A stretch of DNA of 64,000 bases. It comes from JAJXWB01 sp046349215 (GTDB lineage: Bacteria; Pseudomonadota; Alphaproteobacteria; Rhizobiales; Beijerinckiaceae). The DNA lies in the NCBI GenBank assembly GCA_046349215.1, contig JAXMCV010000005.1, positions 248,001 through 312,000 on the forward strand, given 5' to 3'. Below are positions 33,339 to 40,921 of the stretch, in pieces; positions within the stretch are counted from its first letter, which is position 1, and each line of letters opens with the position of its first letter. A program made the position numbers and the translations under genes. The notes under the pieces are model-generated. The model saw nothing but the letters and a program-made list of their open reading frames with translations. It did not search any database and had not been told where the DNA came from.

Positions 33339-33604
33339 CGTGCGAAGCTCGCAGCGAGGAAGCCCGTTTGCCGAGTCATCAGTTCGCGCCTTCTCGGCTC
33401 CTGCGGGATCCCGGCGACAAAACGCTCCCGGATGACGATCGCCATCCTCCGTGCGGCCTTGGCGCGTTCGAACTCGGCGCGGAGTGCGACAACGAACAAT
33501 TCGCGATAGCTGCGTTGAACTCCGCTGGCTCGACGCCAACGTGCGGTGAAATGCGCGGCTTTCATGATGCGTGAGCGGTCGAGTGGCTTGGTGTTTCTTT
33601 CCAT
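33335..33604 (-). CDS. Small basic hypothetical protein
   Basis: 89 residues, strongly basic and helical (MKAAHFTARWRRASGVQRSY, then EFERAKAARRMAIVIRE). A GAGG lies 10 bp upstream of the start. Probably nucleic-acid binding by charge. It ends inside the start of the 33012-33338 gene in a 4-bp overlap. The central KAAHFTARWRR...SYRELFVVALR motif looks conserved-type for small phage ORFs but I cannot name it. Confidence 0.6.
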   Translation of the reverse strand: MERNTKPLDRSRIMKAAHFTARWRRASGVQRSYRELFVVALRAEFERAKAARRMAIVIRERFVAGIPQEPRRRELMTRQTGFLAASFAR

Positions 33605-33967
33605 CGGTCTGGTTCCTCGTTTCGGAGGACCATTCGATACGAACCACCGCGCGTCGTGGCACCACGAAAAGCGCAGCATTTTCAGTCACTTGTGACCAGA
33701 TAGGACAGTGCGCCCAACATGCTTTTCAAAAAATGGTTTTCGGCCCATGCCGGCGCGAGGACGCCAAATCACGCACCGCGCGGCCGGTGTTCTTTGCGGA
33801 CGTGTGCGATTTCTCGCGTCAGGGTGCGGAGGATTGGTTCCGGCATGCGCGGAGACTTGGATGCGCGGTCTGCTCTTCAGGGCGCTCAGAAGGTCGAAAT
33901 ACCGTTTTTCTTGGTTCAAAAAATGCGTTGTTCCGGATGACGCCGGAGGGAAATCCCTTCGCCGTGT
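33605..33967. other. Gene-free stretch within the element
   Basis: 363 bp. It is more AT-rich than its surroundings, with short A- and T-tracts (CAAAAAATGG near 33727 and TTCAAAAAATGC near 33917). Open frames here are short and lack ribosome sites. The stretch probably holds the promoter for the 33604-33012 pair. I see no clear palindrome or terminator. Confidence 0.4.
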
Positions 33968-34210
33968 TCAGCGATCTGGACAGAGCGCATCGGCAAGCCT
34001 GTCCATGGTCGTCCGGTCTATCAATCGCTGGAGCGCGGAGGCGATGCCATTGAGGATTCTGCGGTCACGTTCGTCGGTGTGGTCCCATGTCGTGACCGCG
34101 ATCAGCGCCCGGCGAATGTCCAAGAGAATGCTGTCCGGAAACTCGTCGGCGAGCGCGGCCAGCACGTCCTCTTCGGTCTCGCAATCCTCGACGGCGGCTA
34201 TCGCGGTCAT
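33968..34210 (-). CDS. Small acidic hypothetical protein
   Basis: 80 residues: MTAIAAVEDCETEEDVLAAL, then DIRRALIAVTTWDHTDERDR. All-helical, acidic, no recognised domain. The start is preceded by AGATCGCC without a clear Shine-Dalgarno, and the frame stays open upstream, so the N-terminus may be longer. It follows the 34440-34901 gene on the same strand with a 229-bp gap. Confidence 0.45.
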   Translation of the reverse strand: MTAIAAVEDCETEEDVLAALADEFPDSILLDIRRALIAVTTWDHTDERDRRILNGIASALQRLIDRTTMDRLADALCPDR

Positions 34211-34439
34211 GGCGATCTGCTGGTGATGGAGATCGGGAGGCTTCCGGTTGGATGGATGTCTGGTCACGATCGTCCTTCCGTCTGCTCGACATGGATTCGT
34301 ATCGGTGGAGAATGGCGCGGAGGGCTTTCCGCTACTCCCCCTGCGGCCATGCCGTCGAACGCCGTCCTCACCGATCCTGTGACACAGCAAACGACATGCG
34401 GAGCGATGGACGGCCTCGAGATGATCGGCGTCACGCGCG

Positions 34440-34901
34440 TCATGCCCTGCCCGCTGGCGTCATCGCTTCCAGAGCAGCGGCGATTTCCTCAAGCTCGCGA
34501 TCCTCCTCGTCCATCATCGCCGCAGCCTCAGGTTCGACGACCCGAAACATCGCGTCGAACTGTTCGGGGGACACATGGAGCCATCGATGAAAGTCCTCGT
34601 CTGTGCAGTCACGGAAACGACCTCGTCCGAGTTCGGTCGAGAGCACAAGGAGCGCCGCGAACACTTCGTCATCGCAGGGCTTGCGTGAGCAAAAGTCCGA
34701 GACGAACCCCGCCATCTTCCGTTCCTTGCGCAGCCGCGTCCAAAAAGGTCGCTCGGCCTTCGGGAACGCCTGACGGAAAATCCGATCCACCGCATTGACC
34801 ATCAGCGACTGGCCCCGATAGGAGCGTTGCAGGTTCGGCATATTGCGATCGTGGTCGATCAGCGCCTCCAGCTTTGTCTGTGTGAGGTTCTTCCTCGTCA
34901 T
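34440..34901 (-). CDS. Hypothetical protein downstream of the replication gene
   Basis: 153 residues, mainly helical, with a basic N-terminus (MTRKNLTQTKLEALIDHDRN), a central RPFWTRLRKERKMAGFVSDF and an acidic C-terminal helix (AAAMMDEEDRELEEIAAALE). It begins 15 bp after the stop of the TOPRIM-helicase gene, so it is probably on the same transcript. A GGAGCCGAC leader precedes the ATG. No family recognised. Confidence 0.6.
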   Translation of the reverse strand: MTRKNLTQTKLEALIDHDRNMPNLQRSYRGQSLMVNAVDRIFRQAFPKAERPFWTRLRKERKMAGFVSDFCSRKPCDDEVFAALLVLSTELGRGRFRDCTDEDFHRWLHVSPEQFDAMFRVVEPEAAAMMDEEDRELEEIAAALEAMTPAGRA

Positions 34902-34916
34902 GTCGGCTCCTCGGGG

Positions 34917-37900
34917 TCAGGATTGGTCGTCTTGCACGTCGGTCCCGCCGACGACCCGCAGACGCGCGGCCAGCGCGGGCGGCGTGAAGGGCGGCCGGAT
35001 GCCCATCGGCTCGTACTTGGCGAGCGGGCCGATCAGCATCTCGATTGCTGCGCGGGCGTTCGGGTTTCGCCGGAGGTCAACGATGGCGATGCCGAAGCGT
35101 TGGCCTTTGCCGACACGTTGGAACCGCACGCGAAGGAACGGCGAAGGGGGCCAGGGGTCGGGTTCGGAAGACCGGTCAGACCCCTCATTTGAACAAGGGG
35201 ACATTTCGGCGTTTTTCCTATGAGAGATTCTCATAGGGTCAGGGGCGTTTTGTCCCCTTGTACAATCCGCTCTCCGGAGGGCCTTCTTCGCGGCTTCCCG
35301 AGACGGCCAGAGTTGAGGGAAGGCATCGAACGCGACCGCGAAGCTCTCGAACGCGACCCCGGCGACGGCAAGCTGACGTTCGACCGGGTTGCGCCCTCTC
35401 ACGCGCGACCGCGTCGCCCCGACACGCGGCGTCCGGAAATCATCCACGGGAAGCGACAACGGCACGTCGGTGAGTACGTACACCGTCAGCGGCCGGTCGG
35501 GCGTGCGCGAAACCCCGCGACCGCGACCGATGGCCTGCATCACCTCGCCCGCCGCGATCCTGCGCAGAAACGCATCGGCAACCGGATCGGGATGACGCTC
35601 GGCGCGACCCTTCACGACCTCGACGCTATCGCCCGCCCGACGAAGGCGCTCCACGTCGCCTTTCGGGTACCATTGCGCACCGAGCGAGACGGGCGCTCTC
35701 CCGGTCAGGGCGCCGGCCATCTGCTCCAGAATGCTTGGCGGCGGCAGTGGGCGGCCGATCACGAAGATCGACGTGACGTGTTTCCATTCATCGCGGCCCG
35801 CCGTCGCGTTGAACCATGCGAGTCGGAATTCTTTCGGCAGGTCGAGCGCGTCGACCAGTTCCTTGTAGGAGACCACCAGTGTTTCGCCGCCGTTGACCGC
35901 GCTCAGATCCTTGATCAGCGCGGCCAGCTTGCGCCGCCTCTTCCGCTTGCGCTCCTCCTCGCGCTTCGCGTTCTCACTCGCGCCAAGTGACAATTCGGTC
36001 GGGACCAACGCGCTCTTGCTGTTGGCGGAGGACGCCACCTGGACGATCTTCATGGCCGGGGCATCGACTTCCAGCTTCATCGCAAGTCGCAGCTGCGGCC
36101 AGTACGGGCGAGACAGGGTTTCATCGAACAGCGCGTCCGCGATCAGGGTCGGGACCTTGAACGCCGGCGCGATGTTCCTGCGGCCACAGACGCTGATCGA
36201 CTTCGCGTTGCCTTCCTCGCGATGAACGGTCAGCCGCCCGGACGCCGATGGGCCGTCGCGCGACACCAGATCGGCGACAGCCGACCAAATTCGCATCATC
36301 GGTTCGACCGAACGATTTTCCTGCCGATCCTTCCATGGGCCGTCCACGATCCGGCGTCGCCGTTCGAGGCCTCGACACTTTGCCGCCTCTCGCACGGTGA
36401 ACCCGGCGCGGATGAGCGCATCGCGAAGCACGGGTCCCGACGCAGCGTCTTGGAGGACGGCGCGAAGTCTCTCGCGAGCGTCGGCAAGGACGGCGGCGAC
36501 ATCCCGGCCGTTCTCTCCGGCGGGAAGCGGCATTCGGCCGCGTCGAAGCGAGTCGAGGGGCAAACGCTCGCCGTCAATGCCGAACAGCCCTGTGATCGCC
36601 GGCGACTCGTCCACGAACAGCGCGGCGAATTTGCCCTCGTTGGTCATCACCGCGTTTGGTTTGTGGAAAAGCATCTCGTGCGAAACGATCCAGATGTCGG
36701 CGCCGCCCTGCTTGCGTTGACCGAGATACAGACAGCCGCGACGGCTCCTGCACGGACCGCACACGTCCGCATCGAGGTTGGCGAGCACCTTCGCAGCCTT
36801 GCGGACCGTATCGACATGACTGCACATCGGCTTGCCGGTCTCGGGATTGATCGCCTCACGCCCTCGCCAAACCTGCGCCGACACGTGCTCGAGCAAATCG
36901 GGTTCGTTGCAGATTTCGGCGATGCGGGTGACCAATTCGTCCGACAGCCGATGTTCGGGAACAGCGATTGCTACGGATCGGAGGTCGCCGCGGCTGCGCA
37001 TCAAAACGATGGTCGAAACGGCGCAGCGCAGCATGGCGTCGGTTTTCCCGACGCCGAGCGATACATCCTCGGCGACGACAGGCACGGGATCGCCCGGACG
37101 CCACCGCTCGACGCAATCCCGAAAGTCGCTCGCCAGAGTTTCCAATCGCGCCCTTGCCGTTGCGATGGGCGTCGTGAACGGACTGAGGTTGCCGACCGGC
37201 CGGACCAGAGGTTCGATCCTATCGCGGACGGCGGCGATGCCTGCACCCTGCAACAGAATGCTGGCGAAATCCGCGCCATCCTGTTTCGCCGTCGCGCGAG
37301 GGTGCGCCTCCACCACATCGAAGCCTTGGCCGATCAATCCCTCGACTGCGAGCCGGGCAGAACGCCGATAGCCGCCAAACGGCGGATAGTCGTCGTGGCA
37401 CACAACGATGCGCCGATCCTTCGGGAGATTGAGATAGGCGAACGAGCCGAGGGTCGCCCAAACCTCGCAAGCGCCGGCGACGGACCAGATCACGAGCGCG
37501 GCCTCCACCGATCGCACGATGCACAGTGGCTTCCCGTCGCTGCCGTTGAAGCGCACGACCGCGCCATTCGGAATGCCGACGAGGCGAGGAATCGCTTTCG
37601 TGTCGCCGCTGCGGGTCTTCGCCTCGTTGATCGCACGACTGTCCTCGCCGAGTTCGACCAGCTCGACGGCGACGACTTCGTGCTGCGCATCCATCAATGC
37701 CGCGACGAGCGAACGGGTGGCCGGGTCGAAGCGAATCGAAGTCGGCCAGCCACATGCAGGCCGAGGGATGCGGCGACGTTCGATGAGGTAGGTTTCTGCG
37801 AGCGTGCCCCGAATGGGCTTCGATCTTCTCCAGATCGTCGGCGCATCGTCGTCGCCGGTTGCGCGATTTGATCTTGATTGTTCGGACTGATAGCGTTTCT

Positions 37901-37985
37901 TCACGGTTCTCTCCGGGCCTTCGGATGAGAGCACAGGCCGCGACCCCCTCAGGTCGGCGGCCAACAATGTCGGGACGGCTCGCAT
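34917..37985 (-). CDS. TOPRIM-domain / four-cysteine helicase fusion protein (replication)
   Basis: 1022 residues. An N-terminal DUF7146-like segment (IWRRSKPIRGTLAETYLIER, 51-70) is followed by a TOPRIM-like core with the acidic residues E161 (RSVEAALVIWS) and D198/D199 (VVCHDDYPP). The helicase part has Walker A GVGKT (311-315), Walker B FVDES (457-461) and motif VI QAIGRGRGVSR (817-827). Between the Walker motifs C388, C409, C412 and C418 precede ADIWIVSHEMLF, the layout of the Fe-S helicases XPD and DinG. Probably the element's replication primase-helicase; the Fe-S cluster is inferred. Start at 37985 is uncertain. Confidence 0.8.
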   Translation of the reverse strand: MRAVPTLLAADLRGSRPVLSSEGPERTVKKRYQSEQSRSNRATGDDDAPTIWRRSKPIRGTLAETYLIERRRIPRPACGWPTSIRFDPATRSLVAALMDAQHEVVAVELVELGEDSRAINEAKTRSGDTKAIPRLVGIPNGAVVRFNGSDGKPLCIVRSVEAALVIWSVAGACEVWATLGSFAYLNLPKDRRIVVCHDDYPPFGGYRRSARLAVEGLIGQGFDVVEAHPRATAKQDGADFASILLQGAGIAAVRDRIEPLVRPVGNLSPFTTPIATARARLETLASDFRDCVERWRPGDPVPVVAEDVSLGVGKTDAMLRCAVSTIVLMRSRGDLRSVAIAVPEHRLSDELVTRIAEICNEPDLLEHVSAQVWRGREAINPETGKPMCSHVDTVRKAAKVLANLDADVCGPCRSRRGCLYLGQRKQGGADIWIVSHEMLFHKPNAVMTNEGKFAALFVDESPAITGLFGIDGERLPLDSLRRGRMPLPAGENGRDVAAVLADARERLRAVLQDAASGPVLRDALIRAGFTVREAAKCRGLERRRRIVDGPWKDRQENRSVEPMMRIWSAVADLVSRDGPSASGRLTVHREEGNAKSISVCGRRNIAPAFKVPTLIADALFDETLSRPYWPQLRLAMKLEVDAPAMKIVQVASSANSKSALVPTELSLGASENAKREEERKRKRRRKLAALIKDLSAVNGGETLVVSYKELVDALDLPKEFRLAWFNATAGRDEWKHVTSIFVIGRPLPPPSILEQMAGALTGRAPVSLGAQWYPKGDVERLRRAGDSVEVVKGRAERHPDPVADAFLRRIAAGEVMQAIGRGRGVSRTPDRPLTVYVLTDVPLSLPVDDFRTPRVGATRSRVRGRNPVERQLAVAGVAFESFAVAFDAFPQLWPSREAAKKALRRADCTRGQNAPDPMRISHRKNAEMSPCSNEGSDRSSEPDPWPPSPFLRVRFQRVGKGQRFGIAIVDLRRNPNARAAIEMLIGPLAKYEPMGIRPPFTPPALAARLRVVGGTDVQDDQS
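35193..35261. repeat. Nested palindrome inside the 3' part of the replication gene
   Basis: Outer arms ACAAGGGGACA (35193-35203) and TGTCCCCTTGT (35251-35261), perfect over 11 bp. Inner arms CCTATGAGA (35217-35225) and TCTCATAGG (35229-35237), perfect over 9 bp with a 3-base loop. The two stems are roughly centred on one another. The reading frame of the helicase continues through it, in a segment of odd composition (RISHRKNAEMSPCSNEGSDR). Could be a cruciform origin, a regulator site or an RNA structure. Confidence 0.75.
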
Positions 37986-38301
37986 GAACGTGCGGGCCGT
38001 TTCCGTTTTTTCAGATGAGTTCAGGAAGAATCGAGCACGACAGCACCTCAGCTGCCCGCGCCGCGCCGATGGTCATTCAGCGCATTGCGGCTTGATGGCT
38101 TCGTACTCCAGCAGCGAATCTATCGCTGTTCGCGCGGCTTGGCGAGCGAAGCTTCTTCCATTCGCTCGTCACGCTCGCTCCGAATTTCGACAGCGATTGC
38201 CGCTCCCGGGATCGGTGTGGACGGTGATGAAGCGATGGGGCGCTATCTCTGTGCGTCGTGAGATTGCCGCCGCTCTCCACCGCTCCAGACGCCGGCAATC
38301 G
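37986..38301. other. Intergenic region upstream of the replication gene with palindromes
   Basis: 316 bp before the TOPRIM-helicase gene. Three short inverted repeats are present: CAGCGA/TCGCTG (38112-38128, 5-base loop), CGAGCGAA/TTCGCTCG (38143-38150 and 38161-38168, 10-base loop), and GCGATTGCC (38193-38201) with GGCAATCGC (38294-38302). It must carry the promoter for the replication gene if that is not read through from the upstream operon, and is a candidate origin. No confident gene. Confidence 0.5.
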
Positions 38302-38724
38302 CTATCCGAAACCTCCACGCAGCCATCGGCTCAACACGCGCGGATCGCCGAACGCGAGACCGGCCTCGATTGCCGCGGCCTGACCGCTGGTGAGGCCCTG
38401 CAGCGACCGGTCCCATCGCTCGCGCTCGGCATCGGTCAGGTCGGCGGGAACGACATGCGTGACCGGGATCGCCGAGGGACCGGACGGCGTGGGATCACGA
38501 CGCAGCACATTTCGGCCGACGACGCGCAGCTGTCCCGGTCTGAGCGGCGGCCACAGATACGCGATCAGCGCGTCCTTGTGCTCACGGATGCGGTCGTGGA
38601 GTTCGTCCGGCAATCCATCGCCATCGAACACCGCGCACAGTTTCCCATTGAACGCCTCGAGCCGTGCGCCGTGCGCCTCCACTTCGGCGATGATCGCTTT
38701 TGCCAGTTCATGCATTGTCGCCAT
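38302..38724 (-). CDS. Protein with N-terminal TubC-like docking domain
   Basis: 140 residues. Residues 4-56 (HELAKAIIAEVEAHGARLEA, then DGLPDELHDRIREHKDALIA) resemble the TubC_N docking fold known from NRPS/PKS assembly lines: a helix, a beta-hairpin and the LxxRIRxHKxxLIxxL terminal helices. The C-terminal part (ADLTDAERERWDRSLQGLTS) looks like the domain that accompanies TubC_N-like regions in phage-type proteins. Its start overlaps the preceding gene by 17 bp. It precedes the replication gene; a protein-interaction role is likely. Confidence 0.6.
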   Translation of the reverse strand: MATMHELAKAIIAEVEAHGARLEAFNGKLCAVFDGDGLPDELHDRIREHKDALIAYLWPPLRPGQLRVVGRNVLRRDPTPSGPSAIPVTHVVPADLTDAERERWDRSLQGLTSGQAAAIEAGLAFGDPRVLSRWLRGGFG

Positions 38725-38938
38725 CCAGCAATCTTTCCACTTCCTCGCGGGCGAACTGGTGCGCCTGGCCGAGCGTCACGGGCGGCCAATGTTCGCGCTG
38801 CGCCCGTGCGAGCGCCGTCGCCTCGGCGGTCCGGATCGCTGCTTCGCGGATGCTCAACGCGTGCATGTTCCGCGCGAGTTCGATGGATCGCCGCGCGATC
38901 AAACGGACGGCGCTCTGCTGCTCCGTGGTGAGGCTCAT
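38708..38938 (-). CDS. Small helical hypothetical protein
   Basis: 76 residues, all-helical: MSLTTEQQSAVRLIARRSIE, then ARAQREHWPPVTLGQAHQFA. Its ATG overlaps the stop of the upstream gene by 4 bp and its end overlaps the TubC-like gene. It resembles the short helical proteins that cluster with DUF3102 genes in alphaproteobacterial prophages. No domain name can be given. Confidence 0.6.
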   Translation of the reverse strand: MSLTTEQQSAVRLIARRSIELARNMHALSIREAAIRTAEATALARAQREHWPPVTLGQAHQFAREEVERLLDGDNA

Positions 38939-39462
38939 GGTTGTGGCTCCTTCGGTTGTTCGGTCCGACCATCGGCATCGGCGAGCTTGTGCCTGCCGCG
39001 CAATTTCAGCGGCGGCTTCGGTTTCGGCGGGAGCAAGAGTTCGCAATCAGGCGGCGGCTCCAACGCGTGCTCGATCGTCTTCCGCCACGCCGCGACGTCG
39101 CTGAATGTCCGGCCGGTGACGCCGAGGTTGACGAACAATTCCGTCACGCTGCCGTCGGGCCGCTCGATGGCGAACAGGTGCTGGCCGCCCTGCGGGACGA
39201 AGGCGAACGGCTCCGGCACGAGATAGACGCCGGCCGCCGGTTTCATCTCGAAGGCCACGATATGAATGCGTTCGAGATGCCCCCGCAATGACGCCAGAAG
39301 TTTCCAACCGGCCGGCGCAGCGACGAACTGGCTCGGTCCCGCAGGCGCTGGCGGCATCGTCTCGGTGCGGAGTCGCGCCGCTTCGGATGCCTCGCGCAGC
39401 ACGTCCGCGATCGTCCGCAGCGCGGTTCCGGGCTTCGCGTCGGGTTTCGGTTTCTTGGCCAT
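38935..39462 (-). CDS. Hypothetical protein of the element operon
   Basis: 175 residues. A basic N-terminus (MAKKPKPDAKPGTALRTIAD) leads to a central alpha/beta domain (GPSQFVAAPAGWKLLASLRG, ERPDGSVTELFVNLGVTGRT) and a proline- and lysine-rich tail. The internal two-residue GG and conserved WRKTIEHAL suggest a globular fold, but I do not recognise it. The stop overlaps the next gene's start (ATGA). Confidence 0.6.
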   Translation of the reverse strand: MAKKPKPDAKPGTALRTIADVLREASEAARLRTETMPPAPAGPSQFVAAPAGWKLLASLRGHLERIHIVAFEMKPAAGVYLVPEPFAFVPQGGQHLFAIERPDGSVTELFVNLGVTGRTFSDVAAWRKTIEHALEPPPDCELLLPPKPKPPLKLRGRHKLADADGRTEQPKEPQP

Positions 39463-39512
39463 GCTGGCCTCCTGAGGAAAGCCGGCGACGTTCGAGCCAC
39501 CGGCCTGATGCG

Positions 39513-39899
39513 TCAGATGCCGAGCGCCGACAGCCGGTCGTTCGTTGCGTCACGCTTCGCCGCGTCGGCTGCTTCTTCGAGACTGGCGCGGAGTTTCGTG
39601 ATCGCCGGCTTGGCGTGGTTGGCGATGGTCTCGCCGAGCAAGAGCGGAACGCCAACACGCAGTCCCGCCCGTTTCTCGACCTCCGCCAAGGCCCGATCCA
39701 GCGTCGTGCGGTCGGCGGCGCTGAGATTGATCCCGGCCAGCAGGCCCGGGAGAGCGCGACGATCGATGGAGACGCGCTTGGTCGGCAGATCGTGCGACGC
39801 TTGCTGCTTGATGTCCTCCATGAGCGCGTCGAACTCGCGGATGAGCGCCTGATCGCTGATGCGAGCAGCAAACGAAACCTTGTGCGATGCTTCGGTCAT
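39513..39899 (-). CDS. Helical hypothetical protein of the element operon
   Basis: 128 residues, predicted helical throughout (SDQALIREFDALMEDIKQQA, DRRALPGLLAGINLSAADRT, KPAITKLRASLEEAADAAKR). It ends in a likely short coiled coil. Separated by 21 bp and 50 bp from its operon neighbours. No family recognised. Confidence 0.6.
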   Translation of the reverse strand: MTEASHKVSFAARISDQALIREFDALMEDIKQQASHDLPTKRVSIDRRALPGLLAGINLSAADRTTLDRALAEVEKRAGLRVGVPLLLGETIANHAKPAITKLRASLEEAADAAKRDATNDRLSALGI

Positions 39900-39920
39900 T
39901 GTGTTGTCCTTTCGTTGAGT

Positions 39921-40487
39921 TCACGCCACGCGGGTCGTGAGCGTTTCGAGGCCGCGCACGATGTCGGCGAGCGTGGCGATGGCGATGCGACCGTGCGATC
40001 CACCGCGGCTTCTGCATTCCGCCAAGGCCTCTTCGACCTCTGCCCGGGTTGCCGTGGTCATCAGGCTGGCCCCGAGATGGTCGAGTGCGGCGGCGAGCGC
40101 CCGTGCGCTGGCGATTGCGATTTCGGATCGACCCCGGGCGTCCGCATAGTCGGCTCGCAGGATGCGACACGCCTCGGTCGCTGGGATGGTCTGTTCCATT
40201 GTTGGTCCCTTCTGTTGGAAGTTGATGTTCGGCAGGTTGATGGTTCGCTCGTTCTCGACGCAGCCCCTCTTGAGCGCTCGGATGATTCGGCCCGCATCGT
40301 GCGGTTGACCCTCGATTGTCGGACGCGGCGGCGCGGGCTTGCCGGCGTGTTTCAAGGCGATCCCGAACTCTGCCCCTCTGCGGAAATCCTCGCGCTTCGG
40401 ATGGCGGTGACGGATGAGCGTTCCATCGGCATCGAGTTCGAAACGCGCTTGCAGCTTGCTCAAGGGAGGCAGCGTCGTGACGATCAC
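39921..40487 (-). CDS. HNH-like N-terminal region fused to a helical domain
   Basis: 188 residues with a GTG start (complement of 40485-40487) supported by GGAGG 6 bp upstream and a GTGA overlap with the preceding gene. The N-terminus (LPPLSKLQARFELDADGTLI) resembles the entry segment of HNH homing endonucleases, but the catalytic histidines are not seen. From M97 (EQTIPATEACRILRADYADA) a distinct helical domain begins with its own good ribosome site (AAGGGA), so two in-frame products are possible, one 188 and one 92 residues. Confidence 0.5.
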   Translation of the reverse strand: MIVTTLPPLSKLQARFELDADGTLIRHRHPKREDFRRGAEFGIALKHAGKPAPPRPTIEGQPHDAGRIIRALKRGCVENERTINLPNINFQQKGPTMEQTIPATEACRILRADYADARGRSEIAIASARALAAALDHLGASLMTTATRAEVEEALAECRSRGGSHGRIAIATLADIVRGLETLTTRVA

Positions 40488-40921
40488 GGCCGACCTCCGA
40501 TCCGGATGGGCGCTCGCCTCGCGGTTTCCAATGACGGTGTGGAGATTTTCGACGGCGCGGGGCCTTCTGGCGGCTGGGGTACGGTCCGCGCTTCCTCGCG
40601 AAATTTCTTCATCCGGTCCGAGAGCGCGACTCGCTGCTCTTCGGTCAGTTCGCGTCGGTTGAATGGGTTCCTGCCAAGCCGATACGGCCAAAGGGCGCAA
40701 TCGACCGCCGTGCACTTGCGAACCTCGGTCGGTTGTTCGCAGCAGCAGTCGAGACACTTGGCGCGGACGGCCTTGAGGATCGCCGGTTCCGCGCCGGCTG
40801 CGATCAACTGCTCGGCGGTGAGGTCGCGCGGATCGCGGCCGATGAGATGACCGTCTGCATCGCGCTCCAGCATGTCCTGACGGAAGCGGCCAAACTCGAT
40901 CTGCTTGCTCTCGACGCTCAT
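40484..40921 (-). CDS. Cysteine-cluster phage-type protein
   Basis: 145 residues. The central KCLDCCCEQPTEVRKCTAVD followed by CALWPYRLGRNPF is a five- to six-cysteine zinc-type cluster that I have seen repeatedly in phage and prophage hypothetical proteins of proteobacteria. The first part (DADGHLIGRDPRDLTAEQLI) is charged and the C-terminus is proline-rich. The ATG overlaps the upstream stop (ATGA). Probable nucleic-acid binding. Not assigned to a named family. Confidence 0.65.
   Translation of the reverse strand: MSVESKQIEFGRFRQDMLERDADGHLIGRDPRDLTAEQLIAAGAEPAILKAVRAKCLDCCCEQPTEVRKCTAVDCALWPYRLGRNPFNRRELTEEQRVALSDRMKKFREEARTVPQPPEGPAPSKISTPSLETARRAPIRIGGRP

Noticed and set aside
33708..34226. 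172-codon plus-strand frame
   Set aside because: Mostly antisense to the 33968-34210 gene with no coding-like features.
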